The position numbers and the translations under genes were made by a program. Of a stretch of DNA of 55,401 nucleotides, positions 47,981 to 55,401 are shown piece by piece (within the stretch, counting starts at the first letter, position 1; each line of letters opens with the position of its first letter). Origin of the DNA: UBA5738 sp049641805 (GTDB taxonomy: Bacteria; Patescibacteriota; Minisyncoccia; Minisyncoccales; UBA5738). The notes beneath the pieces are model-generated. The model saw only the letters and a list, made by a program, of their open reading frames with translations. It was not told the DNA's origin and ran no database searches. Location: positions 1 through 55,401 of the forward strand of contig JBARNX010000043.1 in assembly GCA_049641805.1 (NCBI GenBank), read 5' to 3'.

Positions 47981-47991
47981 AAATACAAAAT

Positions 47992-49065
47992 TCAAATACC
48001 CAAGGTTTGCACCAATTGCTTAATTAGCGATACCGCTACGGCTGGGGCTTGGAGGCTTACCGAGAGGCGGCCTTCATCGTCTTTCACGGTCCATGGTTTT
48101 TCGACAATGTTCACTTTCTTGTTGGCCGCGTCATAGGAATATTCGTAACCCGAGGTCAATTCGTAGTCGTCGACATAATCTTTGGCGACTTCAACCGGTA
48201 TGGCATTGCGCAAAAACATCTTGGGAAGGCCGTGCAATTCCATGGCTTTTTCCATCAGTTTCTGGTCGGTTTCCAAACGCTGGCGGATGGGCTCGATCCC
48301 CAATTCGTCGCCTTCCTTGGCCACCAATTTTTGTTTGTCGAAACCGGAACACGCCGGATTGTCGCAAATCAAATAAAATTCTTCCGTTTTTTCATCGTAA
48401 CCGACATTAGCCGTGGGCAACAATCCTAAATTGCGCGATGTGTTACAGGCCGGGCAAATCCGGCGGCCGGCGATGCGGCCGGCAATCACATTGGTCGGCA
48501 CATCGATAAACGCCATAATATCCGCGTCGTCGCGGGCGCCGATAAGTTCGCGGAAAAACAGCGAATAAGACACTTGGTCCATATCGCGCGGAAATCCGTC
48601 GATAAAAATCGTTTTCTTGGATTTCTTGGCAATCTCCATTTTAATCAGCGCCAGAATCAATTCGGTCGGCAAGAGCGTTTTGGTGTCGCGGCCTTCAATG
48701 GCCGGGATCAATTTTTCCACCGCGATCCAGCCGCGATAATTTTTCTTAAGGTATTCGGTAATTTCCTGTTTTTTGGATTCATCTTGAATATCCTTGGAAA
48801 TCCCGCGAATCATATCGCCCACGGAAAAATGCTCAAGTTTGTCGGCGCCCAGCAATTCGGCCAGCATTTTGGAATAAGTGCCTTTGCCGGAATTTTTTTT
48901 GCCCAAAAGATAAACAATAAAAGTATTGTCTTTGACATATTCCTTCAACTTTTCGATTTCCTCCCCGGCCTTGTAATAAAAATAATCGTTGCGCTCCTTG
49001 GGGTCGGTCAGATTAAACTTGCGATCCTTGCCTTCCATTTTGGTTTTGAAAATTGGAAAATCCAT
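47992..49065 (-). CDS. Second adenylate-kinase-like nucleoside monophosphate kinase, zinc-type LID
   Basis: 357 residues. The P-loop is LLGKKNSGKGTYSK near residues 54-67, the NMP-binding IDGFPRDMDQVSY follows, and the LID has two cysteine pairs (CPAC and CDNPAC) suited to zinc. An unusual ~50-residue N-terminal extension and ~100-residue C-terminal region after the kinase core (VAKDYVDDYELTSGYEYSYD) set it apart from normal 215-residue adenylate kinases. It may act on another nucleotide. A family-B spacer precedes it. Confidence 0.85.
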   Translation of the reverse strand: MDFPIFKTKMEGKDRKFNLTDPKERNDYFYYKAGEEIEKLKEYVKDNTFIVYLLGKKNSGKGTYSKMLAELLGADKLEHFSVGDMIRGISKDIQDESKKQEITEYLKKNYRGWIAVEKLIPAIEGRDTKTLLPTELILALIKMEIAKKSKKTIFIDGFPRDMDQVSYSLFFRELIGARDDADIMAFIDVPTNVIAGRIAGRRICPACNTSRNLGLLPTANVGYDEKTEEFYLICDNPACSGFDKQKLVAKEGDELGIEPIRQRLETDQKLMEKAMELHGLPKMFLRNAIPVEVAKDYVDDYELTSGYEYSYDAANKKVNIVEKPWTVKDDEGRLSVSLQAPAVAVSLIKQLVQTLGI

Positions 49066-49080
49066 GAATTTAGTTGAAAA

Positions 49081-49188
49081 TTAAAAAATCAAAGATCAAA
49101 ATGACAATGCAAAATGTTAAAATGTCGCGATTTGGACATTTTTTCACTTTAAATTGTCATTTTACATTTTGATTTTTACATTTTACAT
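49081..49188. repeat. Dyad spacer, family B, copy 2
   Basis: aatcaaagatcaaaatgaca, tgttaaaatgtcgcgattt, aattgtcattttacattttg: same order as at 42044-42155; between the MBL gene and the kinase gene. Confidence 0.75.
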
Positions 49189-50091
49189 TTACTTTTCCGT
49201 CTTTAAGAAAAGGAGTTCGCCGTCGGTTTTAAAAACAATATCGCCGTTTTGGTCGGTTCTCAATGTTTTAATATCATACTTTGCCAACAAATCCAAGGTC
49301 TCCTGATGCGGATGGCCGTAGGAGTTGTTCAATCCCGCGGAAATCACGGCCGCGGCGGGAAACAGCCCCGCGGTAAACGCCTCATCAACCGAAGTTTTGC
49401 TGCCGTGGTGCGCCACTTTCAAAACATCGGCCGGTTCGGGATCAACTGAAAACGCGGTTTTTTCTTCCTTAACGGTGGCATCGCCCGTAAATAAAAACGA
49501 TCTCCGACCGTAAACCAAGCGCGCCACCACCGAGGAATCATTGGCGCTTTGGCTGGAATTCAAAACACCGCCGGTCGGCGCCAAAATTTTCAAAACGCAA
49601 TCAGGATCAAACCCAAGAACAAGCATCCGGCCCGGCCGCGCGATTACCAAATTAGCGCCTTCCTTGGCAATCAAATCGCCCCATTCTTCGCTTTCCGCGT
49701 TATCCTTGACGGCCCCCGACCAAATGATATTGCGCACTTGATAATTCTTAAGCACCGCCAGCAATCCGGCCAAATGATCGCGATCGGCATGGGATAAGAC
49801 CACCCAATCAATATCACGGTCATAAAATGGCATCGCGGCCCCCAATTTATCCAGCACCGCGCCGCCGGGTCCGCCATCAATCAAAATTTGGACTCCGTTG
49901 GGCAATTGCGCAAAAGCCGCGTCTCCCTGGCCCACATCAAAAAATTTCACTTCCAAGTATTTCCTCTGCGAATTTCCAAAAATCGCCAGCCAAACAAAGA
50001 AATTGGCCAGCGCCAATCCCAAAACCAGCCATTTTATCCATTGATCTTGTTTCTCACCCGCTTTTCGCGAATTTTCGCCCGGTTTCTCCAT
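49189..50091 (-). CDS. ComEC/Rec2-like metallo-beta-lactamase protein
   Basis: 300 residues with one N-terminal membrane helix (about 22-38) followed by a metallo-beta-lactamase domain: VKFFDVGQGDAAFAQLPNG, ILIDGGPG, the metal motif SHADRDHLAGL, LFTGDATVKEE and VAHHGSKTS. This is the extracellular or periplasmic nuclease-like domain of ComEC, here without the channel helices. It may process DNA during uptake or act as a separate hydrolase. Confidence 0.9.
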   Translation of the reverse strand: MEKPGENSRKAGEKQDQWIKWLVLGLALANFFVWLAIFGNSQRKYLEVKFFDVGQGDAAFAQLPNGVQILIDGGPGGAVLDKLGAAMPFYDRDIDWVVLSHADRDHLAGLLAVLKNYQVRNIIWSGAVKDNAESEEWGDLIAKEGANLVIARPGRMLVLGFDPDCVLKILAPTGGVLNSSQSANDSSVVARLVYGRRSFLFTGDATVKEEKTAFSVDPEPADVLKVAHHGSKTSVDEAFTAGLFPAAAVISAGLNNSYGHPHQETLDLLAKYDIKTLRTDQNGDIVFKTDGELLFLKTEK

Positions 50092-50155
50092 TCGACTATT
50101 CTAGCACATTGTCCAATTTTAAAGCGCCGGCTTTAAACCCGCGCTTTAAAATTTG

Positions 50156-50250
50156 ATTCTTTTTATTCCCCGTCAGCTTGCTGCGGGAAACAAAAAGAAT
50201 GAGGATTCCAAAGGAAACATCCTTTGGTTGATGGCGGGGTTAATACCCCG
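50156..50250. repeat. Multi-hairpin GC-rich element, copy 2
   Basis: Three hairpins: ATTCTTTTT/AAAAAGAAT with inner TTCCC/GGGAA (50156-50200), CCAAAGG/CCTTTGG (50208-50227) and CGGGGT-TAAT-ACCCCG (50235-50250). The last two match the element at 7661-7728 read on the minus strand. Confidence 0.7.
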
Positions 50251-50283
50251 ACAGCAATGTATTTTTTATTTATTTTTTGAAAA

Positions 50284-50475
50284 TTATGCCGCGGCTGCGG
50301 CTGCGGCCTCCGCCTCCGCCTTGCCCATAATCTTAAACATCTTGGTGCCGCAAACCGGGCATTCGCCGGTCATCGCTTGGCGAACCATTCCGCCCTTGCC
50401 TTTCATTTCCACGGGTTTCTCGTTCTTCATTTCCTGTTTGGCCTTGCATTTAACGCAATATCCGATTGTTGCCAT
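50284..50475 (-). CDS. DUF5679 small zinc-ribbon protein with poly-Ala tail
   Basis: 63 residues. CVKCKAKQEMKNEKPVEMKG carries the first CxxC pair and TGECPVCGTKMFKIMGK the second, as in DUF5679. The tail AEAEAAAAAAA is encoded by a run of GC-rich trinucleotides and probably varies in length. Function is unknown; these proteins are common in Patescibacteria and archaea. The gene stands alone, divergent from ppaC. Confidence 0.88.
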   Translation of the reverse strand: MATIGYCVKCKAKQEMKNEKPVEMKGKGGMVRQAMTGECPVCGTKMFKIMGKAEAEAAAAAAA

Positions 50476-50626
50476 GGTATTATTTATTATTTATTATTTT
50501 TACTTGTCCTTATTCGAACTTATTCAATATGCCGGTTTGATTAAAACGACCTTTAACCAGCCTAGATTCATTGCTTTATATAGAGTAATTGAGCTTAAAA
50601 ATTAAGTCAAGAGTAAAATCAATTTA

Positions 50627-50730
50627 AAATTAAAAAATCAAAGATCAAAATGACAATACAAAATGTTAAAATGCCGCGATTTGGATATTTTTCAACTTTA
50701 AATTGTCATTTTCCATTTTGATTTTTTCAT
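50627..50730. repeat. Dyad spacer, family B, copy 3
   Basis: aatcaaagatcaaaatgaca, tgttaaaatgccgcgattt, aattgtcattttccattttg. It lies in the divergent DUF5679-ppaC gap, so the family is not limited to gaps inside operons. Confidence 0.75.
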
Positions 50731-50759
50731 TTTACATTAAACGCGGTTTATTCTAATAT
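50731..50759 (+). promoter_or_regulatory. Predicted promoter of ppaC
   Basis: TTTACA (50731-50736), 17-base spacer, TAATAT (50754-50759); start codon 31 bases downstream. The -35 overlaps the end of the family-B spacer. Confidence 0.55.
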
Positions 50760-50789
50760 AGAGCCATCTCGATCTAAATTTAAATAAAT

Positions 50790-51713
50790 ATGGCACAAGA
50801 AAAAATCTATGTCATCGGGCACAAATCGCCGGATACTGATACGGTTTGTTCGGCAATCGCCTATGCTGAATATCTCAAAAAAAACAAGATTGACGCGGTA
50901 GCCGCGGTTTGCGGAGATTTAAACCCGGAAACCAAGTTTGTTTTAAAGACCTTCGGTATCGATAAACCCAAAAAAATCGATTCGGTCGCGGGAAAAATCT
51001 TAACGCTGGTGGATCATAACGAAACCAGCCAAATGCCCGAGGGCGCGGATGCGGCCAGGATTATCGAAATCATCGACCATCATAAAATTTCTTTCGTATG
51101 TCCCGAGCCAATTAAATTTCACTCCGAACCGCTCGGCTCTACCGCCGCCATCGTGGCCAAGATAATGCTGGCCAACAAATTCAAAATCACCAAGCAACTG
51201 GCCGGAATCTTGGTTTCGGCGATCCTTTCGGACACCGTAGTCTTTAAATCAACCACGACCACGGAAACTGATATCAAAATCGCCAAAATTTTAGGCAAAA
51301 TCGCCAAAATCCCCAATTTGAAAACTTTCGGGATCGAAATCAAAAAACAAAAGGCCAGCCTCAAAGGAATGAACGCCGGCCAAATCCTGCGTTCGGATTT
51401 CAAAACCTTTGAAACAAACGGCAAAAAATTCGGCATCGGCCAGATCGAAGCGGTTGATTTGAAAGAAGCAAAAAACCGCGCCGCCGAACTTCTCAAAGAG
51501 ATGGAAAAAACAAACCAAAAAGAAGGATTGAGCTTCACCGCGCTGATGATCACCGACATCATCAACTGCGGTTCGGAAATTCTGATCGCCGGCAACGCCT
51601 CGACCATTGAAAAAGCTTTTGGCAAAACCTGCGCCAATAACGCGATTTATATGGAAAATATGATGTCCCGCAAAAAAGACCTCCTGCCTCCGGTAATGAA
51701 AGCCATCGGATAA
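50790..51713 (+). CDS. ppaC: Manganese-dependent inorganic pyrophosphatase (family II)
   Basis: Hydrolyses pyrophosphate and so pulls biosynthetic reactions forward. The 307-residue DHH-family protein has GHKSPDTDTVCSAIAYAEY at the start, LVDHNE and IIDHH metal motifs, GSTAAIVAKIM, ILSDTVVFKS and the C-terminal substrate motif SRKKDLLPPV. Length matches the family. It is followed by a long hairpin and ribE-ribH on the same strand. Confidence 0.96.
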   Translation: MAQEKIYVIGHKSPDTDTVCSAIAYAEYLKKNKIDAVAAVCGDLNPETKFVLKTFGIDKPKKIDSVAGKILTLVDHNETSQMPEGADAARIIEIIDHHKISFVCPEPIKFHSEPLGSTAAIVAKIMLANKFKITKQLAGILVSAILSDTVVFKSTTTTETDIKIAKILGKIAKIPNLKTFGIEIKKQKASLKGMNAGQILRSDFKTFETNGKKFGIGQIEAVDLKEAKNRAAELLKEMEKTNQKEGLSFTALMITDIINCGSEILIAGNASTIEKAFGKTCANNAIYMENMMSRKKDLLPPVMKAIG

Positions 51714-51732
51714 TTTCTTGCTATTGCCGAAA

Positions 51733-51789
51733 GCGAATTCGTGGAGATTTGATCTCCCAAAAGCTGAGATCAATTCTCCGCGAATTCGC
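51733..51789 (+). repeat. 24-bp hairpin between ppaC and ribE
   Basis: 51733-51756 and 51766-51789 pair with two mismatches around ccaaaagct. No T-run follows, so it is more likely a processing or stability element than a terminator. Confidence 0.8.
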
Positions 51790-51828
51790 GCCCGCGGATA
51801 ACACCCAGCAAATAATGTAACCAACAAT

Positions 51829-52431
51829 ATGTTCACCGGAATTATAAAAAATTTGGGCAAAATCAAACGGATCGCCGGAACCAAACTGGCCATCGAAACC
51901 GACACCGAGTTTTGCGCCAAACTGGAAATTGGCGCCAGCATCGCAGTCAATGGCATTTGCCTGACGGTCACGGTATTTGACAAAAGTTCTTTTACTGTGG
52001 AAATAATGCCGGAAACCGTGAAACGCACCAATTTGCAATATCTGCGAACCGGCGATGAAGCAAATCTGGAAATGCCGACCACCGGCGAATCGTTTCTGGC
52101 CGGACACATTGTGCAGGGCCACATTGATGGTATCGCGCGATTGCAAAGCATGGTCGATGACGGCAACAGCCGCATGCTGAAATTTACCGTGGACGAAACT
52201 CTAACCAAATATATCGTCGAGAAAGGCTCGATCGCGATCAACGGCGTCTCTCTTACCGTGATCGAAGCGGGAAGCAATTATTTCACCGTCGGCATAATCC
52301 CCCACACCTGGGACGCGACCATGTTTCACAATTTCAAAACCGGAGATTTTGCCAATGTCGAGGTTGATGTTCTGGCAAAGTACATCGAACGACTGATAAG
52401 CTACCGCGCGCCCAATAAAAAAAATGGATGA
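51829..52431 (+). CDS. ribE: Riboflavin synthase, alpha chain
   Basis: Dismutates two lumazine molecules to riboflavin. The 200-residue product has the internal duplication of the family: MFTGIIKNLGKI with IAVNGICLTVTVFDKSSFTV in the first half, and GHIVQGHIDGIARL with IAINGVSLTVIEAGSNYFTV in the second. Length is normal. ribH overlaps its stop by 4 bases (ATGA). The upstream gap has no FMN riboswitch motif. Confidence 0.96.
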   Translation: MFTGIIKNLGKIKRIAGTKLAIETDTEFCAKLEIGASIAVNGICLTVTVFDKSSFTVEIMPETVKRTNLQYLRTGDEANLEMPTTGESFLAGHIVQGHIDGIARLQSMVDDGNSRMLKFTVDETLTKYIVEKGSIAINGVSLTVIEAGSNYFTVGIIPHTWDATMFHNFKTGDFANVEVDVLAKYIERLISYRAPNKKNG

Positions 52432-52862
52432 AAGATATTAAAGACATAAAAATCGCCATCGTCAGCGCCACTTTCCATAAACTGGTTACCGACAACCTTG
52501 AAAAACATTGCGTCGACACCCTCAAAGAAAAAGGACTGTCGGACAGCCAGATTGAAATCATAAGAATTCCCGGCGCATTGGAAATACCGCTGATGGCCAA
52601 AAAAATGGCAAAGAAAAAAATTTACGACGCCATTATTGTTTTTGGCGCGATCCACAAAGGCAAAACCACTCACTTTGAATTGATTTCCCAAGAATGCGCT
52701 CGGGGCTGTATGGATGTTTCTTGGCAATTCGAAATCCCGGTGATCTTTGAAGTGCTGACCGTAATGGATATCGCCGATGCCCTTGAACGCGCCACCCGCG
52801 AAAAAGAAAACAAAGGCGCCGAAGCCGCCCTCACGGCCTTGGAAATGATCAAGCTGATGTAA
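52428..52862 (+). CDS. ribH: 6,7-dimethyl-8-ribityllumazine synthase
   Basis: Makes the lumazine substrate of riboflavin synthase and forms an icosahedral or pentameric shell. The 144 residues include IRIPGALEIPLMAKKMAKKK, VFGAIHKGKTTHFELISQEC (with the catalytic His), IPVIFEVLTVMDIADALERA. Length is normal. The ribE-ribH pair is translationally coupled; ribA, ribB and ribD are not in this window. Confidence 0.95.
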   Translation: MKDIKDIKIAIVSATFHKLVTDNLEKHCVDTLKEKGLSDSQIEIIRIPGALEIPLMAKKMAKKKIYDAIIVFGAIHKGKTTHFELISQECARGCMDVSWQFEIPVIFEVLTVMDIADALERATREKENKGAEAALTALEMIKLM

Positions 52863-52876
52863 TTTCGCTTTACTTT

Positions 52877-52906
52877 AAAAACGCTTCCATTTATTGGGGC
52901 GTTTTT
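52877..52906. terminator. Bidirectional terminator between ribH and the CapA-like gene
   Basis: AAAAACGCTTC pairs with GGGCGTTTTT. The plus strand ends in TTTTTG for ribH and the minus strand in TTTTTAAAG for the convergent CapA-like gene. Confidence 0.75.
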
Positions 52907-54000
52907 GCGATAATAAACTTTCCGGCTTTGATCTGCGCTTTCATATCGCCGGAAACAACCGAATTTTTCGCCAGCCAGGATAATACTTCGCCTTGTTTTT
53001 CCTCGCTTGATAAACTGACTTGGAAATTTTTCATTTCCGTGGAATGCAGATCGTATTCGATTTTTCCCTTGTCTAAAATTATTTTAACTGCCAGGCCGTG
53101 CCGCACTTCATCGGAAAATATCTGGTCAAAAACAAAATTGCCCAGCGAATAGAAAATCGGTTTGCCGTTATAAACTTCGATCGGCTGGACCACATGCGGA
53201 TGGCTGCCCAAAATCGCGTCCGCGCCCGCGTCGATAAATTGGCGGCCCTTAACTTGGGAACCCGGCCAAAAATCAGTTTGGTATTCCGCGCCCCAATGGG
53301 CATAGACAACGACGAAATCCGCCTGCTTTCTTGCTTCCTTGATTTTGGCGATCGTGCCCGCGATTGCCGGATCGCTAAATTCGTTATAGCCGATAAAAGC
53401 AATTTTCAATCCGTTGATATCTTTTACCAATGTCGGTCCCTCATTATAAAAATCGCCGAAATGATCAATACCCGCTTTGTCCAAATATGTCCGCGATTGC
53501 GCAAAACCGTCTTTGCCGAAATCCTGAACATGATTATTGGCCAAATTAACGATATTAAACCCGCTATCCTTGAGTACCTTCGCCAACGCCGGTTCAAAAG
53601 TGAAACTGGTATTATTCGGATCCAGCGGCCGCGGCTTGAAATCCGTGAACGATCCTTCCAAATTTGCCAAAACCAAATCATTGCCTGACAGAAAATCTTT
53701 GATGTTTTCAAAAGGATGATTTGCTCCCCGCCGATCGATCTCCCGCTTGATATAGCGATCCAAAAGCAGATCGCCAAACGCCAAAACCGTTACCGGCTTG
53801 CCGCCATCATCGTTTAGCATAACAGGGACCTCGTTCTCCAAGACTGCCGTTCCGGCATCAGGCGGCCTATCTTCCTCGGTTGATTTTTGCGACCAAAAAA
53901 TCGCCGCCAGACCAAAAATCGCCGCGGATATTATTATGCCCGCAAATTTCGCGGTTTTCGCGCTTCTAACTTTAATTTTGACTGTTTTTTTTACCGCCAT
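52891..54000 (-). CDS. CapA-family metallophosphatase-like protein (PgsA/capsule type)
   Basis: 369 residues from ATG 54000. One N-terminal membrane helix (about 20-37) is followed by the CapA fold: TVLAFGDLLLDR, LANLEGSFTD, FNIVNLANNHVQDFGKDG, VYAHWGAEYQTDF, GSHPHVVQPIEVYNGKP and YSLGNFVFDQ. Such proteins take part in poly-gamma-glutamate or capsule-related surface chemistry, but the reaction is poorly known. It converges on ribH and shares a terminator with it. Confidence 0.93.
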   Translation of the reverse strand: MAVKKTVKIKVRSAKTAKFAGIIISAAIFGLAAIFWSQKSTEEDRPPDAGTAVLENEVPVMLNDDGGKPVTVLAFGDLLLDRYIKREIDRRGANHPFENIKDFLSGNDLVLANLEGSFTDFKPRPLDPNNTSFTFEPALAKVLKDSGFNIVNLANNHVQDFGKDGFAQSRTYLDKAGIDHFGDFYNEGPTLVKDINGLKIAFIGYNEFSDPAIAGTIAKIKEARKQADFVVVYAHWGAEYQTDFWPGSQVKGRQFIDAGADAILGSHPHVVQPIEVYNGKPIFYSLGNFVFDQIFSDEVRHGLAVKIILDKGKIEYDLHSTEMKNFQVSLSSEEKQGEVLSWLAKNSVVSGDMKAQIKAGKFIIAKTPQ

Positions 54001-54049
54001 TCCTATATAACGGACAAACACCTCTGCCGAACCGATTCAATACTCTGCT

Positions 54050-55093
54050 TTAGGAAGCTTTGATGAATAACTTCCAGCCTTGGTTGACGACGCGCCAGAC
54101 CACTTGCTCTTGCGGGACTTGGATCGAGCCCTGAGGGGTTTGCTGGATCATATTCGTTTGCTGTTTGCGGTAGTCAACGGAAAGCTCAAAATAATTCTGC
54201 AGGTCAAGGCTCTCCACATAAGCGATGCGGTAATCTTTTTTATTTTGCATCGCGTTCTGCCCCAGCTCGTTTTCCGGGTTCCACAACGAATTCAAATTCA
54301 TTTCTCGATTATATTCTTCCAGCAAATCGGTCATCGCCTTTGACAACTCGCTGTCCGCATAATGCACGGTTTTGACGCCCAAATCCTCTTTGGCTTCTTT
54401 ACGGCCGATGAAATACTGGTGCGAATAAAGTTTTTCCGTGAAATAATCCACCACTTTCTCGATCTCCTCTTCGCGCATAGGCTGGGTATGGCTTTTCAAT
54501 AGCCGCTTGGCCAGGATGCGAATCAGATTGTGGATGCGATTCACATTGCCCAAGGCCAGCGGATGGATCTGCGGATTGGCATCCACGAATTTCTCAAAAA
54601 TGCGCGAAAGCTGTTCGTCGTCTTTGATGCCGAATTTGCTTTTGGCCAGATCAAAATAAGCCATCACATCCTCCACCGAAATCGGAATTCTCTGGTGCGG
54701 GTTTTGCGGGTCGGCCGGATTGAAAACATTGGCCGTGGACGGATCAATGGGCGAAATTTCCGACAGGTTGCTCATCACAATCTCATCGGCGCCCAAGGCA
54801 ATCATCGTGGCGGCGCTATGCGCTTTATAAGGCACCAGCACCGAAAACTTATCGCAATATTCGCGGATCATCGAAACCAAACGCCATGGCACCATCGTGT
54901 CTCCGCCGGAACTGTACAAAAACAAATCGATATTCTCGGTTTTGCCGATGGCCTGTAATTGCTTGCCGGCTATCGGAATGATATCCATTGCCACGCGTGC
55001 GCTCACCGGCCCCGGACGGTCGCTGGTCAAATAAGTAATCACCCGCGATTTGCGCAAACCTTCAATCCGTTGAATCAATTGTTTTTTATCCAT
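54050..55093 (-). CDS. SDH/ClpP-like serine protease family protein
   Basis: 347 residues from ATG 55093. It matches the serine-dehydrogenase-proteinase (SDH_sah) group with a ClpP/crotonase fold: DLFLYSSGGDTMVPWRLVSM (oxyanion loop), PYKAHSAATMIALGADEIVM with the likely nucleophile Ser, then SEISPIDPS. A helical C-terminal half follows. No signal peptide is visible. Role is unknown; membrane-linked proteolysis has been proposed for relatives. It is followed by the CapA-like gene on the same strand. Confidence 0.85.
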   Translation of the reverse strand: MDKKQLIQRIEGLRKSRVITYLTSDRPGPVSARVAMDIIPIAGKQLQAIGKTENIDLFLYSSGGDTMVPWRLVSMIREYCDKFSVLVPYKAHSAATMIALGADEIVMSNLSEISPIDPSTANVFNPADPQNPHQRIPISVEDVMAYFDLAKSKFGIKDDEQLSRIFEKFVDANPQIHPLALGNVNRIHNLIRILAKRLLKSHTQPMREEEIEKVVDYFTEKLYSHQYFIGRKEAKEDLGVKTVHYADSELSKAMTDLLEEYNREMNLNSLWNPENELGQNAMQNKKDYRIAYVESLDLQNYFELSVDYRKQQTNMIQQTPQGSIQVPQEQVVWRVVNQGWKLFIKAS

Positions 55094-55205
55094 AGATTTT
55101 TTCGTTTTTAGATTGCCATAATCATACCATTTCCTCCAACATTTGCCACCCTCGCAAAATGGCACCTCGCAAAAAATCGCGCCCGAATTTGGGATCGCGA
55201 AATGA

Positions 55206-55401
55206 TTATTCGCCGGTTTTGTTTTCCGCGTATCTGTAATTCACCAAGCTGATATCGGCGTAAACCGCGCTTTTGAATTTCCACAAAACATCAAGGCAAA
55301 AAGCGGTGTCTTCGCCGATACGCAAATCGCTATATTCAACCTCCTCAAAAACATCCCGGCGCACCGCCGCGTATCCGTGATGCGGATGGGCCCCCTCTAT
55401 C
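55206..55401 (-). CDS. Glycosyltransferase family 2, C-terminal fragment (cut by window edge)
   Basis: The last 65 codons are visible, starting at codon 55400-55398 and ending at TAA 55206-55208. HHGYAAVRRDVFEEVEYSDL followed by GEDTAFCLDVLWKFKS is the acceptor-binding end of family 2 glycosyltransferases (the E-D pair with the catalytic base). The N-terminal half, including the nucleotide-sugar motif, lies outside the window. Confidence 0.8.
   Translation of the reverse strand, partial: IEGAHPHHGYAAVRRDVFEEVEYSDLRIGEDTAFCLDVLWKFKSAVYADISLVNYRYAENKTGE

Larger units (their letters stand above)
47414..47991. other. 578-base gap with palindromes, no gene seen
   Basis: Between the P-type ATPase and the adenylate-kinase-like gene. 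It contains GTTACTAAA/TTTAGTAAC around a tccctcgacaagctcggga centre (47486-47528), CCTCCG/CGGAGG (47571-47588), a terminator (47886-47915) and a 19-bp perfect hairpin (47939-47980). Remaining sequence is AT-rich; short open frames there have no recognisable features. Confidence 0.7.

Noticed and set aside
51714..51828. FMN riboswitch upstream of ribE
   Set aside because: The conserved blocks of the RFN element are absent; the gap holds a simple long hairpin.
1..55401. Reassigned UGA codon (glycine), as in some Patescibacteria lineages
   Set aside because: Patatin and ribE end at TGA overlapping the next start, prfB uses TGA for its frameshift, and RF2 is present.
1..55401. CRISPR array among the repeated AT-rich spacers
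   Set aside because: The repeats are single copies between genes, each a dyad, not regularly spaced direct repeats with unique spacers, and no cas genes are present.

Overview
The window reads as part of a small bacterial genome of the Patescibacteria (Candidate Phyla Radiation), probably Parcubacteria-like. Several features point that way. The S5 and L15 genes lie 24 bases apart with no L30 gene between them. Most start codons have no Shine-Dalgarno sequence. Spacers are AT-rich and hairpin-forming. Several genes are of kinds common in these genomes (a membrane protein resembling baseplate J, a YkuK-type RNase H-like protein, SDH-type protease, DUF5679). The genetic code is standard: UGA is a stop and an RF2 gene is present. 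The exact lineage is inference.

Layout, read in the direction of transcription of the long minus-strand block (from 44.2 kb down to 1): M50 protease; the str operon rpsL-rpsG-fusA-tuf; the S10 and spc operons rpsJ-rplC-rplD-rplW-rplB-rpsS-rplV-rpsC-rplP-rpmC-rpsQ-rplN-rplX-rplE-rpsN-rpsH-rplF-rplR-rpsE-rplO-secY-adk-map. Then come about 20 kb of other genes on the same strand: glycosyltransferase, galT-like, patatin, nuclease, AlkD, bactofilin-like and SdpI-like membrane proteins, iscR-iscS-iscU, an MNT/HEPN pair, a UvrD-nuclease fusion, a structured RNA, tRNA-Thr, prfB with a programmed frameshift, ftsE-ftsX, tRNA-Gln, GIY-YIG, tpiA, an RNase H-like protein and the baseplate-J-like protein. 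The alpha operon then resumes with infA-rpmJ-rpsM-rpsK-rpsD-rpoA-rplQ-rplM-rpsI. An order that is normally continuous (map-infA) is therefore split by about 20 kb.

Right of 44.2 kb: rpmB, tRNA-Pro and a cation P-type ATPase on the plus strand; a second adenylate-kinase-like enzyme, a ComEC-like metallo-beta-lactamase protein and DUF5679 on the minus strand; ppaC and the riboflavin pair ribE-ribH on the plus strand; CapA-like, SDH-type protease and a truncated glycosyltransferase on the minus strand.

Two things stand out as possibly undescribed. First, an AT-rich hairpin element of about 90-120 bp fills the gap between stop and start codon at twelve or more ribosomal-protein junctions; one copy has become the C-terminal tail of L22. 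Related but distinct dyad spacers fill many other gaps. Second, an RNA of about 205 nt (12079 down to 11874) has a consensus promoter (TTGACA, 18 bases, TATAAT), strong GC-rich folding and a terminal helix followed by a U-run; I cannot assign it to a known family. Also notable are a tRNA-Gln enclosed in a 26-bp inverted repeat, an RNA polymerase alpha subunit without its C-terminal domain, and divergent promoters that share one -35 element.
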